A stretch of DNA of 64,000 bases, from the NCBI RefSeq assembly GCF_002873455.1, contig NZ_MCUN01000052.1, positions 1 through 64,000 of the forward strand, in the 5' to 3' direction. Below the pieces are notes generated by a model, which was not told the DNA's origin, did not search any database, and was given only the letters and a program-made list of their open reading frames with translations. Shown piece after piece: positions 34,275 through 42,975 of the stretch. The position numbers and the translations under genes are program-made. Source of the DNA: Vibrio splendidus (GTDB lineage Bacteria; Pseudomonadota; Gammaproteobacteria; Enterobacterales; Vibrionaceae). The stretch's first letter is position 1; every line of letters begins with the position of its first letter.

Positions 34275-36125
34275 ATGGCACTACTTCAGATTGCAGAACC
34301 AGGGCAAAGCGCCGCTCCTCACCAGCATAAGCTTGCTGTGGGTATTGATTTAGGTACAACAAACTCGTTGGTTGCTGCAGTACGCAGTGGCGAGGCGAGC
34401 ACACTCGTTGATCAACAAGGTCGAAGTATTCTTCCTTCCGTTGTTCACTATACGACAGATTCGTACACTACTGGTGATGAAGCTCGTGCTAACGCGCAGA
34501 CTGATCCTAAAAATACCATTATCTCAGTTAAGCGATTAATCGGTCGCTCACTGTCAGATATTCAACAGCGATACCCGTCTCTGCCATATCAGTTTGAAGA
34601 AAGTGATAATGGTTTGCCTGTGATTAGCACAGAGCAAGGTAACAAGAACCCAATTCAAGTATCAGCAGATATTCTGCGAGCGCTAGGTCAACGTGCTGAA
34701 ACAACACTAGGTGGCGAGCTAGCTGGTGCTGTTATTACCGTTCCTGCGTACTTTGATGATGCACAGCGCGCGGGTACGAAAGATGCGGCGCAACTTGCTG
34801 GTCTTCACGTGTTACGTCTTCTTAATGAACCTACGGCCGCTGCGATTGCTTACGGTCTGGATTCAGGTAAAGAAGGGGTAATCGCTGTTTATGATTTAGG
34901 TGGTGGTACGTTTGATATCTCTATCCTACGCCTGTCTAAAGGTGTCTTCGAAGTTTTAGCAACGGGTGGTGACTCTGCATTAGGCGGCGATGACTTTGAC
35001 CATTTAGTTGCGGAGCATTTCCTAGAAAAAATGGGCTTAGCAGAGCTCACAGCAGAACAAAACCGTATTCTTTTAGACGCTGCAACTGAAGCTAAAATTG
35101 GTTTGTCTGAAGCTGAAAGTGTTGATGTTGAAGTACTGGGTTGGTCTGGTTCGTTAACTCGTGAAGAGTTCGAAGAGATCATCAAGCCGCTGGTTAAGAA
35201 AACGCTACTTTCATGTCGTCGTGCATTGAAAGATGCTGAAGTTGACGCAGACGAAGTTCTAGAAGTGGTTATGGTTGGCGGTTCAACTCGCACCTTGCTT
35301 GTTCGTGAAATGGTGGGTGGCTTCTTTGGTCGTACTCCATTAACTAGCATTAACCCTGATGAAGTGGTTGCGATTGGAGCGTCGATTCAAGCGGATATCT
35401 TAGTCGGCAACAAGCCTGACTCTGAGATGCTGCTATTGGATGTTATCCCTCTGTCACTTGGTATCGAAACCATGGGTGGTTTAGTAGAAAAGATCATCCC
35501 TCGTAACACCACGATCCCTGTTGCTCGCGCACAAGAATTTACCACGTTCAAAGACGGTCAAACTGCAATGACAGTACACACAGTGCAAGGCGAGCGTGAA
35601 ATGGTCGACGACTGTCGTTCATTGGCTCGATTTGCTCTGAAAGGCATTCCACCAATGACAGCAGGTGCTGCGCATATTCGCGTAACTTACCAAGTAGATG
35701 CTGATGGCCTGCTATCGGTTACCGCGATGGAGAAGAGCACTGGCGTTCAAGCTGAAATCCAAGTTAAGCCTTCTTACGGTCTAAGTGACAACGAAGTTGC
35801 TAGTATGCTGAAAGATTCGATGACGTTTGCAAAAGAAGACATGCAAGCACGTGCTCTTGCTGAGCAACGCGTAGAAGCGGATCGCGTTATCGAAGGCCTT
35901 ATTGCTGCAATGCAAGCCGACGGCGATGAGCTGCTAGATGAACAAGGCAAGCAACAACTTGTTCAAGCGATTGAAGCACTGATTGAAGTGCGCAATGGTG
36001 ACAATGCTGATGCCATTGAACTCGAAATTAAGAATACCGACAAAGCGAGCCAAGACTTTGCTTCTCGTCGTATGGATAAATCAATTCGTGCTGCACTGTC
36101 AGGTCAGTCAGTCGATAATATTTAA
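34275..36125 (+). CDS. hscA: Fe-S chaperone HscA (Hsp70 family)
   Basis: A specialised Hsp70 that drives cluster transfer from IscU. The ATG at 34275 follows ACAAGGA and gives 616 residues starting MALLQIAEPGQSA, like E. coli HscA; an in-frame start 21 nt earlier lies against the hscB stop without a ribosome site. The ATPase domain shows VGIDLGTTNSLVA, GGGTFDISILRL and VMVGGSTRTLLVREM. The substrate domain begins near DVIPLSLGIETMGG. Confidence 0.97.
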   Translation: MALLQIAEPGQSAAPHQHKLAVGIDLGTTNSLVAAVRSGEASTLVDQQGRSILPSVVHYTTDSYTTGDEARANAQTDPKNTIISVKRLIGRSLSDIQQRYPSLPYQFEESDNGLPVISTEQGNKNPIQVSADILRALGQRAETTLGGELAGAVITVPAYFDDAQRAGTKDAAQLAGLHVLRLLNEPTAAAIAYGLDSGKEGVIAVYDLGGGTFDISILRLSKGVFEVLATGGDSALGGDDFDHLVAEHFLEKMGLAELTAEQNRILLDAATEAKIGLSEAESVDVEVLGWSGSLTREEFEEIIKPLVKKTLLSCRRALKDAEVDADEVLEVVMVGGSTRTLLVREMVGGFFGRTPLTSINPDEVVAIGASIQADILVGNKPDSEMLLLDVIPLSLGIETMGGLVEKIIPRNTTIPVARAQEFTTFKDGQTAMTVHTVQGEREMVDDCRSLARFALKGIPPMTAGAAHIRVTYQVDADGLLSVTAMEKSTGVQAEIQVKPSYGLSDNEVASMLKDSMTFAKEDMQARALAEQRVEADRVIEGLIAAMQADGDELLDEQGKQQLVQAIEALIEVRNGDNADAIELEIKNTDKASQDFASRRMDKSIRAALSGQSVDNI

Positions 36126-36145
36126 TAGTTAGAGAATAGATAAAC

Positions 36146-36484
36146 ATGCCAAAGATTATTGTTTTACCTCACGAAGATCTATGTCCAGAAGGCGCTGTTT
36201 TAGAAGCAAAAGCTGGTGAGACGGTTCTTGATGTTGCACTGAAGGCCGGTATTGGTATTGAACACGCATGTGAAAAGTCGTGTGCATGTACTACATGTCA
36301 CGTTGTGATTCGTGAAGGTTTCGACTCATTAGAAGAAAGTGATGACCTAGAAGACGACATGCTTGATAAAGCATGGGGTCTAGAAATGGAATCTCGTCTT
36401 GGTTGCCAAGCTAAAGTGGCTGATACTGACCTTGTTGTTGAGATTCCAAAGTACACATTGAACCTAGCTTCTGAAGAGCACTAA
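36146..36484 (+). CDS. fdx: [2Fe-2S] ferredoxin Fdx (isc type)
   Basis: An adrenodoxin-like ferredoxin that supplies electrons for Fe-S assembly. The cluster ligands are in EHACEKSCACTTCHVVI and the later GCQAKVA. The length of 112 residues is standard. It is the seventh gene of the operon, 20 nt after hscA. Confidence 0.98.
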   Translation: MPKIIVLPHEDLCPEGAVLEAKAGETVLDVALKAGIGIEHACEKSCACTTCHVVIREGFDSLEESDDLEDDMLDKAWGLEMESRLGCQAKVADTDLVVEIPKYTLNLASEEH

Positions 36485-36576
36485 GAACTCAGCTCTACTA
36501 AAACTGTTAGTAAAACTGGCATAGAATACAAATCATGAAGATGATAAATCATCGCTGATAAATATAAGGAAGTGTT

Positions 36577-36777
36577 ATGAGCTTGAAATGGATTGATTCG
36601 CGAGATATTGCGATTGAACTATGTGATTTATACCCAGATACCGATCCTAAAACTGTACGTTTCACGGACTTGCATCAGTGGGTATTAGATCTTGAAGATT
36701 TTGATGATGAGCCTAATAACTCGAATGAGAAAATTCTAGAGGCCATTATTTTGTGCTGGATGGATGAGATGGACTAA
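36577..36777 (+). CDS. iscX: Fe-S assembly protein IscX
   Basis: A small acidic protein (66 residues) that binds IscS and modulates cluster assembly. It shows LKWIDSRDIAIELCDLYPD near the start and RFTDLHQWVLDLEDFDD. AAGGAAG precedes the ATG. It is the last gene of the isc operon, followed by a terminator. Confidence 0.96.
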   Translation: MSLKWIDSRDIAIELCDLYPDTDPKTVRFTDLHQWVLDLEDFDDEPNNSNEKILEAIILCWMDEMD

Positions 36778-36853
36778 CCCTCTTGTTCTATAATTTGGCT
36801 GTTGGTTGGAATTTATCCAATATAAAATACAGCCAAGTTAACAATTCTTACTA

Positions 36854-36884
36854 AAAAAAGCGGACCTTATGGTCCGTTTTTTTA
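36854..36884 (+). terminator. Terminator of the isc operon
   Basis: CGGACC and GGTCCG form a GC-rich stem around TTAT with an A-run before and seven T after. Confidence 0.92.
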
Positions 36885-36983
36885 TCAAAATGACATTTTA
36901 CTCTTACATAATGCTAACATCAGTACGCTAATAAAAAATAATCTGAATCACACTCTCAAAGTGGTTCATGACAAGGAGAAATC

Positions 36984-38279
36984 ATGTCTACACAGATGTC
37001 AGTATTTTTAAGTCAAGAAGCTGCCCAGCCTCAGTGGGGAGCAAGAGCTATTTTATCGTTTTCTGAAGCGGGAGCGACAGTTCACATTGGTGAAGGCCAC
37101 GATTTAGGCGCAGTTCAACGTTCTGGACGTACGCTTGACGGACAAGGTATCGCATTCGTTTCACTTCGTGGTGAAGGTTGGGATCTAGAAAGCGTTTGGG
37201 CTTTCTACCAAGGCTACCGTGGACCAAAGAAAAAGAATGTATTGGAATGGGATGCACTTTCAGAAGCCGACCAAGCAGAGCTAGAAGCTCGCATTCGCTC
37301 TACTGATTGGACTCGTGACATTATCAACAAAACTGCTGAAGAAGTGGCACCTCGCCAATTAGCGACGATGGCTGCGGAATACATCAAGTCAGTGGCTCCT
37401 GCAGGCACAGTTAAAGCGAAAATCGTTAAAGACAAAGATCTCCTAACTGAAGGTTGGGAAGGCATCTACGCGGTAGGCCGCGGCTCTGAACGCACATCTG
37501 CAATGCTTCAACTTGACTTCAACCCAACTGGCGATGAAAACGCACCTGTGTTTGCTTGTCTAGTCGGTAAAGGTATCACTTTCGACTCAGGCGGTTACAG
37601 CATCAAGCCAGGTCAATTCATGACAGCAATGAAGGCTGACATGGGCGGCGCAGCAACTATTACGGGTGGTTTAGGTCTAGCGATTGAACGCGGCCTGAAC
37701 AAGCGTATTAAGCTTATTCTATGTTGTGCAGAAAACATGATCTCTGGTCGTGCATTGAAGCTTGGCGACATCATTACCTACAAAAATGGTAAGACGGTTG
37801 AGATCATGAATACTGACGCTGAAGGCCGTTTAGTTTTAGCTGATGGCCTGATGTTCGCAAGCGCACAAAACCCAGAATTGATCATCGACTGCGCAACGCT
37901 AACTGGCGCAGCGAAGAATGCACTAGGTAACGACTACCATGCACTATTAAGCTTCGACGATGAACTGTCTCATCAAGCGCTAACGGCTGCGAACCAAGAG
38001 AAAGAAGGCCTATGGCCACTGCCTCTTGCTGATTTTCACCGTGGTATGCTGCCTTCAAACTTTGCTGATCTTTCAAATATCAGCTCTGGTGATTACACGC
38101 CAGGTGCAAGTACCGCTGCTGCATTCCTTTCTTACTTTGTAGACGACTACAAAAAAGGTTGGATTCACATGGACTGCGCGGGTACTTACCGTAAGTCATC
38201 TAGTGATAAGTGGGCTGCAGGCGCGACCGGTATGGGTGTTCGTACACTGGCTCGTCTTCTTATCGACCAAGCAAAATAA
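36984..38279 (+). CDS. pepB: Aminopeptidase B (M17 family) PepB
   Basis: A two-metal leucyl-aminopeptidase-family enzyme acting on short peptides in the cytoplasm. The metal and catalytic motifs are GKGITFDSGGYSIKPGQFM, KADMGGAATITGGLGLA and the family signature NTDAEGRLVLADGL. The length of 431 residues matches PepB and not PepA (about 503). It is placed next to the isc operon, as in E. coli. The ribosome site is AAGGAGA. Confidence 0.97.
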   Translation: MSTQMSVFLSQEAAQPQWGARAILSFSEAGATVHIGEGHDLGAVQRSGRTLDGQGIAFVSLRGEGWDLESVWAFYQGYRGPKKKNVLEWDALSEADQAELEARIRSTDWTRDIINKTAEEVAPRQLATMAAEYIKSVAPAGTVKAKIVKDKDLLTEGWEGIYAVGRGSERTSAMLQLDFNPTGDENAPVFACLVGKGITFDSGGYSIKPGQFMTAMKADMGGAATITGGLGLAIERGLNKRIKLILCCAENMISGRALKLGDIITYKNGKTVEIMNTDAEGRLVLADGLMFASAQNPELIIDCATLTGAAKNALGNDYHALLSFDDELSHQALTAANQEKEGLWPLPLADFHRGMLPSNFADLSNISSGDYTPGASTAAAFLSYFVDDYKKGWIHMDCAGTYRKSSSDKWAAGATGMGVRTLARLLIDQAK

Positions 38280-38386
38280 TAATAAGAGTGAGCGGTATTT
38301 CGATAGCGCTCATTCATAAAGCTAAGATCGAATGATCTCAGTAATTTCAGTATTTAATAACAAAAAAATGAAGTGAAGGAATCCCT

Positions 38387-38821
38387 ATGGCTCTAGAAAG
38401 AACGTTCTCAATTGTTAAGCCGGATGCAGTTAAGCGTAACCTTGTTGGTGAAATCTACCACCGCATTGAAAAAGCAGGCCTACAGATTATTGCTGCTAAA
38501 ATGGTTTCTCTTACTGAAGCGCAAGCAAGTGGCTTCTATGCAGAACATGAAGGTAAAGAGTTCTTTGGACCACTTAAAGAGTTTATGACTTCTGGTCCTA
38601 TCATGGTTCAAGTGCTTGAAGGCGAAAATGCGATCGCTCGTTACCGTGAACTAATGGGCAAAACTAACCCAGAAGAAGCGGCTTGCGGTACTATCCGTGC
38701 TGACTACGCAATCAGCATGCGTTACAACTCAGTACACGGCAGCGACAGCTCTGAGTCTGCAGCTCGCGAAATCGAATTCTTCTTCCCAGAATCTGAAATT
38801 TGCTCACGTCCAGCTAAATAA
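38387..38821 (+). CDS. ndk: Nucleoside diphosphate kinase Ndk
   Basis: Balances nucleoside triphosphates by phosphate transfer through a His. The active-site His is in NSVHGSDSSESAAREIEFFF near residue 117, and the N-terminus ERTFSIVKPDAVKRNLVGEI is diagnostic. The length of 144 residues is typical. It is a single gene with its own terminator. Confidence 0.98.
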   Translation: MALERTFSIVKPDAVKRNLVGEIYHRIEKAGLQIIAAKMVSLTEAQASGFYAEHEGKEFFGPLKEFMTSGPIMVQVLEGENAIARYRELMGKTNPEEAACGTIRADYAISMRYNSVHGSDSSESAAREIEFFFPESEICSRPAK

Positions 38822-38840
38822 GCAGGCAACAGCAAGTATC

Positions 38841-38874
38841 AAAAAAAGGCTTCACTTCGGTGAGGCCTTTTTCG
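38841..38874 (+). terminator. Terminator of ndk
   Basis: AGGCTTCAC and GTGAGGCCT form a stem with a TTCG loop, with flanking A-run and T-run. Confidence 0.88.
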
Positions 38875-38892
38875 TTTCTGATGAGTGTTAGT

Positions 38893-38932
38893 GTCATTTT
38901 CGAAAGTGACGACGGAGCGTAATCATGAATCT
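38893..38932 (+). repeat. 40-bp intergenic repeat, copy A
   Basis: It begins GTCATTTTCGAAAGTGACGA and ends GGAGCGTAATCATGAATCT. It matches copy B at 32 of 40 positions. The GTCATTCC ... GGGAATC framing resembles the REP-like intergenic repeats that I recall from Vibrio genomes. Confidence 0.6.
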
Positions 38933-39043
38933 CTGCTTGCTGTTGGAAGTTCCAGATATCTCGTTCCTCGATTCTGGAATTGTGGAGAGTTTTGGTGTCA
39001 CACCCTCGTGGTAAGTATTGGCGAACTTTTAGTGATTATTTAC

Positions 39044-39083
39044 GTCATTCCTGAGAGAGACGAAGGAGCGTAATCGGGAATCT
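39044..39083 (+). repeat. 40-bp intergenic repeat, copy B
   Basis: It begins GTCATTCCTGAGAGAGACGA and ends GGAGCGTAATCGGGAATCT, in the same orientation as copy A. The ends ATTCC and GGAAT are inverted, so the unit can fold. Confidence 0.6.
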
Positions 39084-39181
39084 TTTCTTTAATCTAGTTA
39101 TTCTCAGACCGAACAAACCAATTGTTCAAGTTTTAATCGCTTAACTTTGAATGTCTTAATAAACACAGGGTTTTACAGCGC

Positions 39182-39210
39182 TTGTTGAAGTTGCGTAAAG
39201 CCTGTACAAT
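39182..39210 (+). promoter_or_regulatory. Sigma-70 promoter for rlmN
   Basis: TTGTTG (39182-39187) and TACAAT (39205-39210) have a 17-nt spacer. The -10 lies 38 nt before the rlmN start. Confidence 0.6.
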
Positions 39211-39248
39211 TCGCGCCCTTAATTATTGTTCCGTCATTGAGAGGCATC

Positions 39249-40391
39249 ATGACCACAGCTAAAGTCAATCTACTCGATTTTGATCGTAAAGGTCTTCGTA
39301 AATTTTTCACAGAAGAACTGAATGAGAAAGCGTTTCGAGCAGAGCAAGTGATGAAGTGGATTTATCACTTCGGTGTCGATGACTTCGAACAAATGAACAA
39401 CATCAACAAAAAGTTACGTGAGAAACTACTGCACCGCTGTGAGATTGTTGCACCTATCGTTTCTGAAGCTCAGCACTCTGCGGATGGCACTATTAAATGG
39501 GCGATGAGCGTTGGCGACCAAGACGTTGAAACGGTATACATCCCAGATGGTGACCGTGCAACGCTATGTGTCTCTTCACAGGTTGGTTGTGCACTAGAAT
39601 GTAAATTCTGCTCTACGGCTCAACAAGGTTTCAACCGTAACCTAAAAGTTTCAGAGATCGTTGGCCAAATCTGGCGCGCTGCACGTGAAATCGGTTTAGA
39701 AAAAGAAACGGGTCGTCGTCCAATAACTAACGTCGTAATGATGGGTATGGGTGAGCCTCTGCTTAACATGAAGAATCTAATTCCTTCATTAGAGCTGATG
39801 CTGGATGATCTAGGTTTCTCGCTGTCTAAGCGTCGTGTGACAGTATCAACATCTGGTGTTGTTTCTGGTCTTGATCAGATGACAGACAACATCGATGTAG
39901 CTCTGGCGATTTCTCTACACGCACCAAACGATGCATTACGTAGCCAAATTATGCCAATCAACGACCGTTGGGATATCCAAGATTTCCTAGCATCGGTTCG
40001 TCGTTACATTGCTTCTTCAAATGCTAACCGCGGTAAAGTAACGGTTGAGTACGTTCTATTGGATCATGTGAATGATGACATGGACCACGCTCGTGAACTT
40101 GCTGAGCTAATGAAAGATACGCCTTGTAAGATCAACTTGATTCCATTCAACCCGTACCCAGGTTCGCCTTATAAGAAGCCAAGCAACTCTCGTATTGATC
40201 GCTTCCAAAAAACGCTGATGGAATACAACTACACAGTAACGGTTCGTAAAACACGTGGCGATGATATTGATGCCGCATGTGGTCAGTTGGTGGGTGATGT
40301 CATTGATAGAACCAAGCGTACTAAAATGCTGAAAGCCGCCTCTGAAGCTAACTTAATCGCAGGTGATGTGATTCAAGTAAAAGCGGTTTAA
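39249..40391 (+). CDS. rlmN: Dual-specificity RNA methyltransferase RlmN
   Basis: A radical-SAM enzyme that makes 2-methyladenosine in 23S rRNA (A2503) and in some tRNAs (A37). The cluster motif CALECKFCSTAQQG (CxxxCxxC) is near residue 120, and the catalytic C-terminal Cys is in DDIDAACGQLVGD. The ATG at 39249 gives 380 residues with the start MTTAKVNLLDFDRKG. An in-frame ATG 12 nt earlier overlaps the GAGAGG ribosome site. It is followed by a hairpin terminator. Confidence 0.97.
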   Translation: MTTAKVNLLDFDRKGLRKFFTEELNEKAFRAEQVMKWIYHFGVDDFEQMNNINKKLREKLLHRCEIVAPIVSEAQHSADGTIKWAMSVGDQDVETVYIPDGDRATLCVSSQVGCALECKFCSTAQQGFNRNLKVSEIVGQIWRAAREIGLEKETGRRPITNVVMMGMGEPLLNMKNLIPSLELMLDDLGFSLSKRRVTVSTSGVVSGLDQMTDNIDVALAISLHAPNDALRSQIMPINDRWDIQDFLASVRRYIASSNANRGKVTVEYVLLDHVNDDMDHARELAELMKDTPCKINLIPFNPYPGSPYKKPSNSRIDRFQKTLMEYNYTVTVRKTRGDDIDAACGQLVGDVIDRTKRTKMLKAASEANLIAGDVIQVKAV

Positions 40392-40831
40392 ATACCATTT
40401 AGATCTAAACAAGCCAGAAGGATTCCTTCTGGCTTGTTGCTTTTCTGGAAGGTGAATTTCCAAAAATTGGATTTTTTCCCCACGCTTTCTTACATTTTTC
40501 GTTAAATTTTGGACAAAACCATGAGCTGACGGTAAATTTTGTCGAAAGTGTTTTTGCCTTGTAATGGCATTAGCTTATGATTAAATAATCTTAAATTAAT
40601 TTAAGTGCTCGCTTGTTACCCGATAATCGTCAATGTGTCTATTTAGGTTGGCTACTTGATAAACTAGCTTCCTGAGAAAGTCGCTCACCAACAGTGTGTG
40701 GTTTTCTACTTTAAGGGTTGATGAACCGGGTGATAGGAAAAATTCCACATAGTAGGTTGTAAGATTGAGCTTAAACGAAAACAAAAAATGCTCTCATCAA
40801 CCTGCGATAATACTTTAGAAGTTCACTCTCT
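40392..40831. other. Long AT-rich region between rlmN and rodZ
   Basis: This 440-nt gap holds the rlmN terminator, then about 385 nt with no credible ORF. An inverted repeat GGTTGATGA (40716-40724) and TCATCAACC (40794-40802) ends 30 nt before the rodZ start. The gap is too short for pilF, which lies here in E. coli. Confidence 0.6.
40411..40446 (+). terminator. Terminator of rlmN
   Basis: AAGCCAGAAGG pairs with CCTTCTGGCTT around a short loop, followed by GTTGCTTTT. The stem is strong but the T-run is interrupted. Confidence 0.75.
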
Positions 40832-41776
40832 ATGAACACAGAACACGAAACACAAACGAAAGAAACTGCCGCTCCAGCAATTGAAGCGGGAACGCTGCTC
40901 AAAAATAAACGAGAATCTCTTGGTTTAACACAAAAGCAGATCTCTGATCGCTTGAAGTTGCGCATTACACTTATCCAACAAATTGAAGAAAATCAATTCG
41001 AGTCAGATCAGGTTGCCACTTTTATGCGTGGTTACATTCGTTCATATGCGAAATACGTTAATCTTGATGAAAAAGCCGTGTTGAACGCGCTTCATCATTC
41101 TGGTGATGCTCAACATCAAGAACAAGAAATGTTGAGCTTCTCTCGTAAGACTAAAACCGAGAAGCACAACAGCCGTATTATGATCCTTACTTGGAGCATC
41201 TTTGCTGTGATTGCGGGTATCTCCTCTCTTTGGTGGTGGCAGAATCAACAGCAAGACACCTTATCTCAGTCTTTGGCCAATACTGAAAGCTCGGAAGAAC
41301 TAGTGGTAGAAGAGTCGCTTGATCCTGAGCTGACTTCATTAGAAGTGATTGAAGCAGAGCAAAACACAGAAACATCTCCTGTTACTGAAAATTCTAATGA
41401 ACTTACTGAAGTGAGTTCAGCTGAAGATTCAGTAACTCTTGACCCTGTTGAAGTTATGGAAGAAGCACCAGAAGCACCAGAAGCAGCAGACGTTGCTTCG
41501 GTTACTGCGGAACAAGAGACTGTTGCACCCAAAGCTGTGGCTAATGAGCTAGTGATGCAGTTCTCTGCTGATTGCTGGATCCAAGTGAAAGATGCTTCGG
41601 GTAAAACGTTATCTACCGGTATTAAAAAAGCAGGTCAGACATTAAATCTTTCTGGAACTGCACCATATAAAGTGATTCTGGGTGCGCCTGAAGGCGTATC
41701 GATGACATTTGCAAGTGAACCTGTCGACCTTTCTGGGTATACTTCAGGCAAAGTAGCTAGAATAACCTTACCTTAG
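40832..41776 (+). CDS. rodZ: RodZ-like helix-turn-helix membrane protein
   Basis: A bitopic membrane protein that links MreB to the cell wall machinery (family knowledge). An N-terminal Cro-type helix-turn-helix (GTLLKNKRESLGLTQKQISD) lies at about residues 21-85, and a membrane helix at about 112-132 (MILTWSIFAVIAGISSLWWW). A long acidic, Glu/Ser/Val-rich periplasmic linker follows at about 140-235, then a C-terminal DUF4115 domain (FSADCWIQVKDASGKTL). It is 314 residues. It starts the rodZ-ispG-hisS-yfgM-bamB-der block. Confidence 0.88.
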   Translation: MNTEHETQTKETAAPAIEAGTLLKNKRESLGLTQKQISDRLKLRITLIQQIEENQFESDQVATFMRGYIRSYAKYVNLDEKAVLNALHHSGDAQHQEQEMLSFSRKTKTEKHNSRIMILTWSIFAVIAGISSLWWWQNQQQDTLSQSLANTESSEELVVEESLDPELTSLEVIEAEQNTETSPVTENSNELTEVSSAEDSVTLDPVEVMEEAPEAPEAADVASVTAEQETVAPKAVANELVMQFSADCWIQVKDASGKTLSTGIKKAGQTLNLSGTAPYKVILGAPEGVSMTFASEPVDLSGYTSGKVARITLP

Positions 41777-41783
41777 AGTTAAT

Positions 41784-42905
41784 ATGCAACACGAATCTCC
41801 TATTATTCGTCGCAAATCAACCCGTATTTATGTGGGTGATGTGCCGATCGGTGATGGTGCACCAATTGCTGTGCAATCCATGACCAACACAAGAACAACA
41901 GATGTCGCCGCGACCGTCGCTCAAATAAGAGCTTTGGAAAAAGTGGGGGCTGATATCGTTCGCGTATCTGTACCGACTATGGATGCCGCTGAAGCCTTTA
42001 AGCTCATCAAGCAGCAGGTCTCTATTCCTTTGGTTGCTGACATTCACTTCGACTACCGTATTGCTCTTAAAGTGGCAGAGTATGGGGTCGACTGTCTGCG
42101 TATTAACCCTGGTAACATCGGTAACGAAAGCCGCATTCGCTCTGTTGTGGACTGTGCTCGTGATATGAATATCCCGATTCGTATTGGTGTTAACGGCGGT
42201 TCTCTTGAAAAAGAGATCCAAGAGAAATACACAGAGCCGACAGCAGAAGCACTGGTTGAATCTGCAATGCGTCACGTCGATATCCTAGACCGTCTGAACT
42301 TTGATCAATTCAAAGTCAGTGTTAAGGCTTCTGATGTATTCCTAGCCGTCGGCTCATACCGTTTGCTTGCTAAGCAGATTGATCAACCTCTTCACCTTGG
42401 CATAACCGAAGCGGGTGGTGCGCGTGCAGGCTCAGTGAAGTCAGCGGTAGGTTTAGGAATGCTTCTTTCTGAAGGTATCGGCGATACCTTGCGTATCTCG
42501 CTAGCGGCAGATCCAGTTGAAGAGATCAAAGTTGGCTTTGATATTCTTAAATCTTTGCGCATTCGCTCACGTGGCATCAACTTCATTGCATGCCCAAGCT
42601 GTTCTCGCCAAGAGTTCGATGTTATTAACACCGTGAATGCTCTTGAAGAGCGCTTAGAAGACATAGTGACTCCAATGGATGTCTCTATCATCGGTTGTGT
42701 CGTTAACGGCCCTGGTGAAGCTGAAGTGTCTCACTTAGGCCTTGCGGGTAGTGCACGTAAGAGTGCCTTCTACGAAGATGGCAAGCGTCAGAAAGAGCGT
42801 TTTGATAACAATGATCTTGTCGACAAGCTTGAAGCTAGGATCCGAGCGAAAGCATCGGTGCTTGATAAAGCAAATCGCATTGATGTAGAAAACTTAGAAG
42901 ATTAA
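41784..42905 (+). CDS. ispG: (E)-4-hydroxy-3-methylbut-2-enyl-diphosphate synthase IspG
   Basis: A [4Fe-4S] enzyme of the MEP isoprenoid pathway. The cluster ligands are in FIACPSCSRQEFDVI and SIIGCVVNGPGEAEVSHLG. The N-terminal barrel starts RRKSTRIYVGDVPIGDGAPI. The length of 373 residues is typical. It begins 7 nt after rodZ. Confidence 0.98.
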   Translation: MQHESPIIRRKSTRIYVGDVPIGDGAPIAVQSMTNTRTTDVAATVAQIRALEKVGADIVRVSVPTMDAAEAFKLIKQQVSIPLVADIHFDYRIALKVAEYGVDCLRINPGNIGNESRIRSVVDCARDMNIPIRIGVNGGSLEKEIQEKYTEPTAEALVESAMRHVDILDRLNFDQFKVSVKASDVFLAVGSYRLLAKQIDQPLHLGITEAGGARAGSVKSAVGLGMLLSEGIGDTLRISLAADPVEEIKVGFDILKSLRIRSRGINFIACPSCSRQEFDVINTVNALEERLEDIVTPMDVSIIGCVVNGPGEAEVSHLGLAGSARKSAFYEDGKRQKERFDNNDLVDKLEARIRAKASVLDKANRIDVENLED

Positions 42906-42910
42906 TACAA

Positions 42911-42954
42911 CGCGATGGGGTGTGATTGTCTATTCGCACTAACACCTGGTCGCG
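42911..42954 (+). other. Hairpin in the ispG-hisS gap
   Basis: CGCGA (42911-42915) pairs with TCGCG (42950-42954) and GGTGT (42919-42923) with ACACC (42942-42946), with a small internal loop. No T-run follows. It may affect mRNA stability or processing. Confidence 0.4.
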
Positions 42955-42975
42955 AGACATTACGGAATAAATACT

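Larger units (their letters stand above)
38875..39248. other. Repeat-bearing intergenic region between ndk and rlmN
   Basis: This stretch of about 375 nt contains two diverged copies of a 40-bp repeat (38893 and 39044) with a small TTCCAGA/TTCTGGAA hairpin between them, then the rlmN promoter. Short open frames here lack ribosome sites and are not called. Confidence 0.6.

Noticed and set aside
34889..35350. 153-residue open frame opposite hscA
   Set aside because: It is a Ser/Thr-rich shadow of the hscA ATPase domain, created by codon bias on the coding strand.
38885..39073. Open frame spanning the ndk-rlmN repeats
   Set aside because: It reads through the two 40-bp repeats and has no ribosome site, so it is not a gene.
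40392..40831. Loss of pilF between rlmN and rodZ
   Set aside because: The gap contains no pilF remnant in any frame. From memory the Vibrio pilF/pilW gene lies elsewhere, so this is normal synteny for the genus and not a deletion event.
41817..42275. 152-residue open frame opposite ispG
   Set aside because: A His/Asn-rich shadow frame with no start signal, fully covered by ispG, which has all catalytic Cys.
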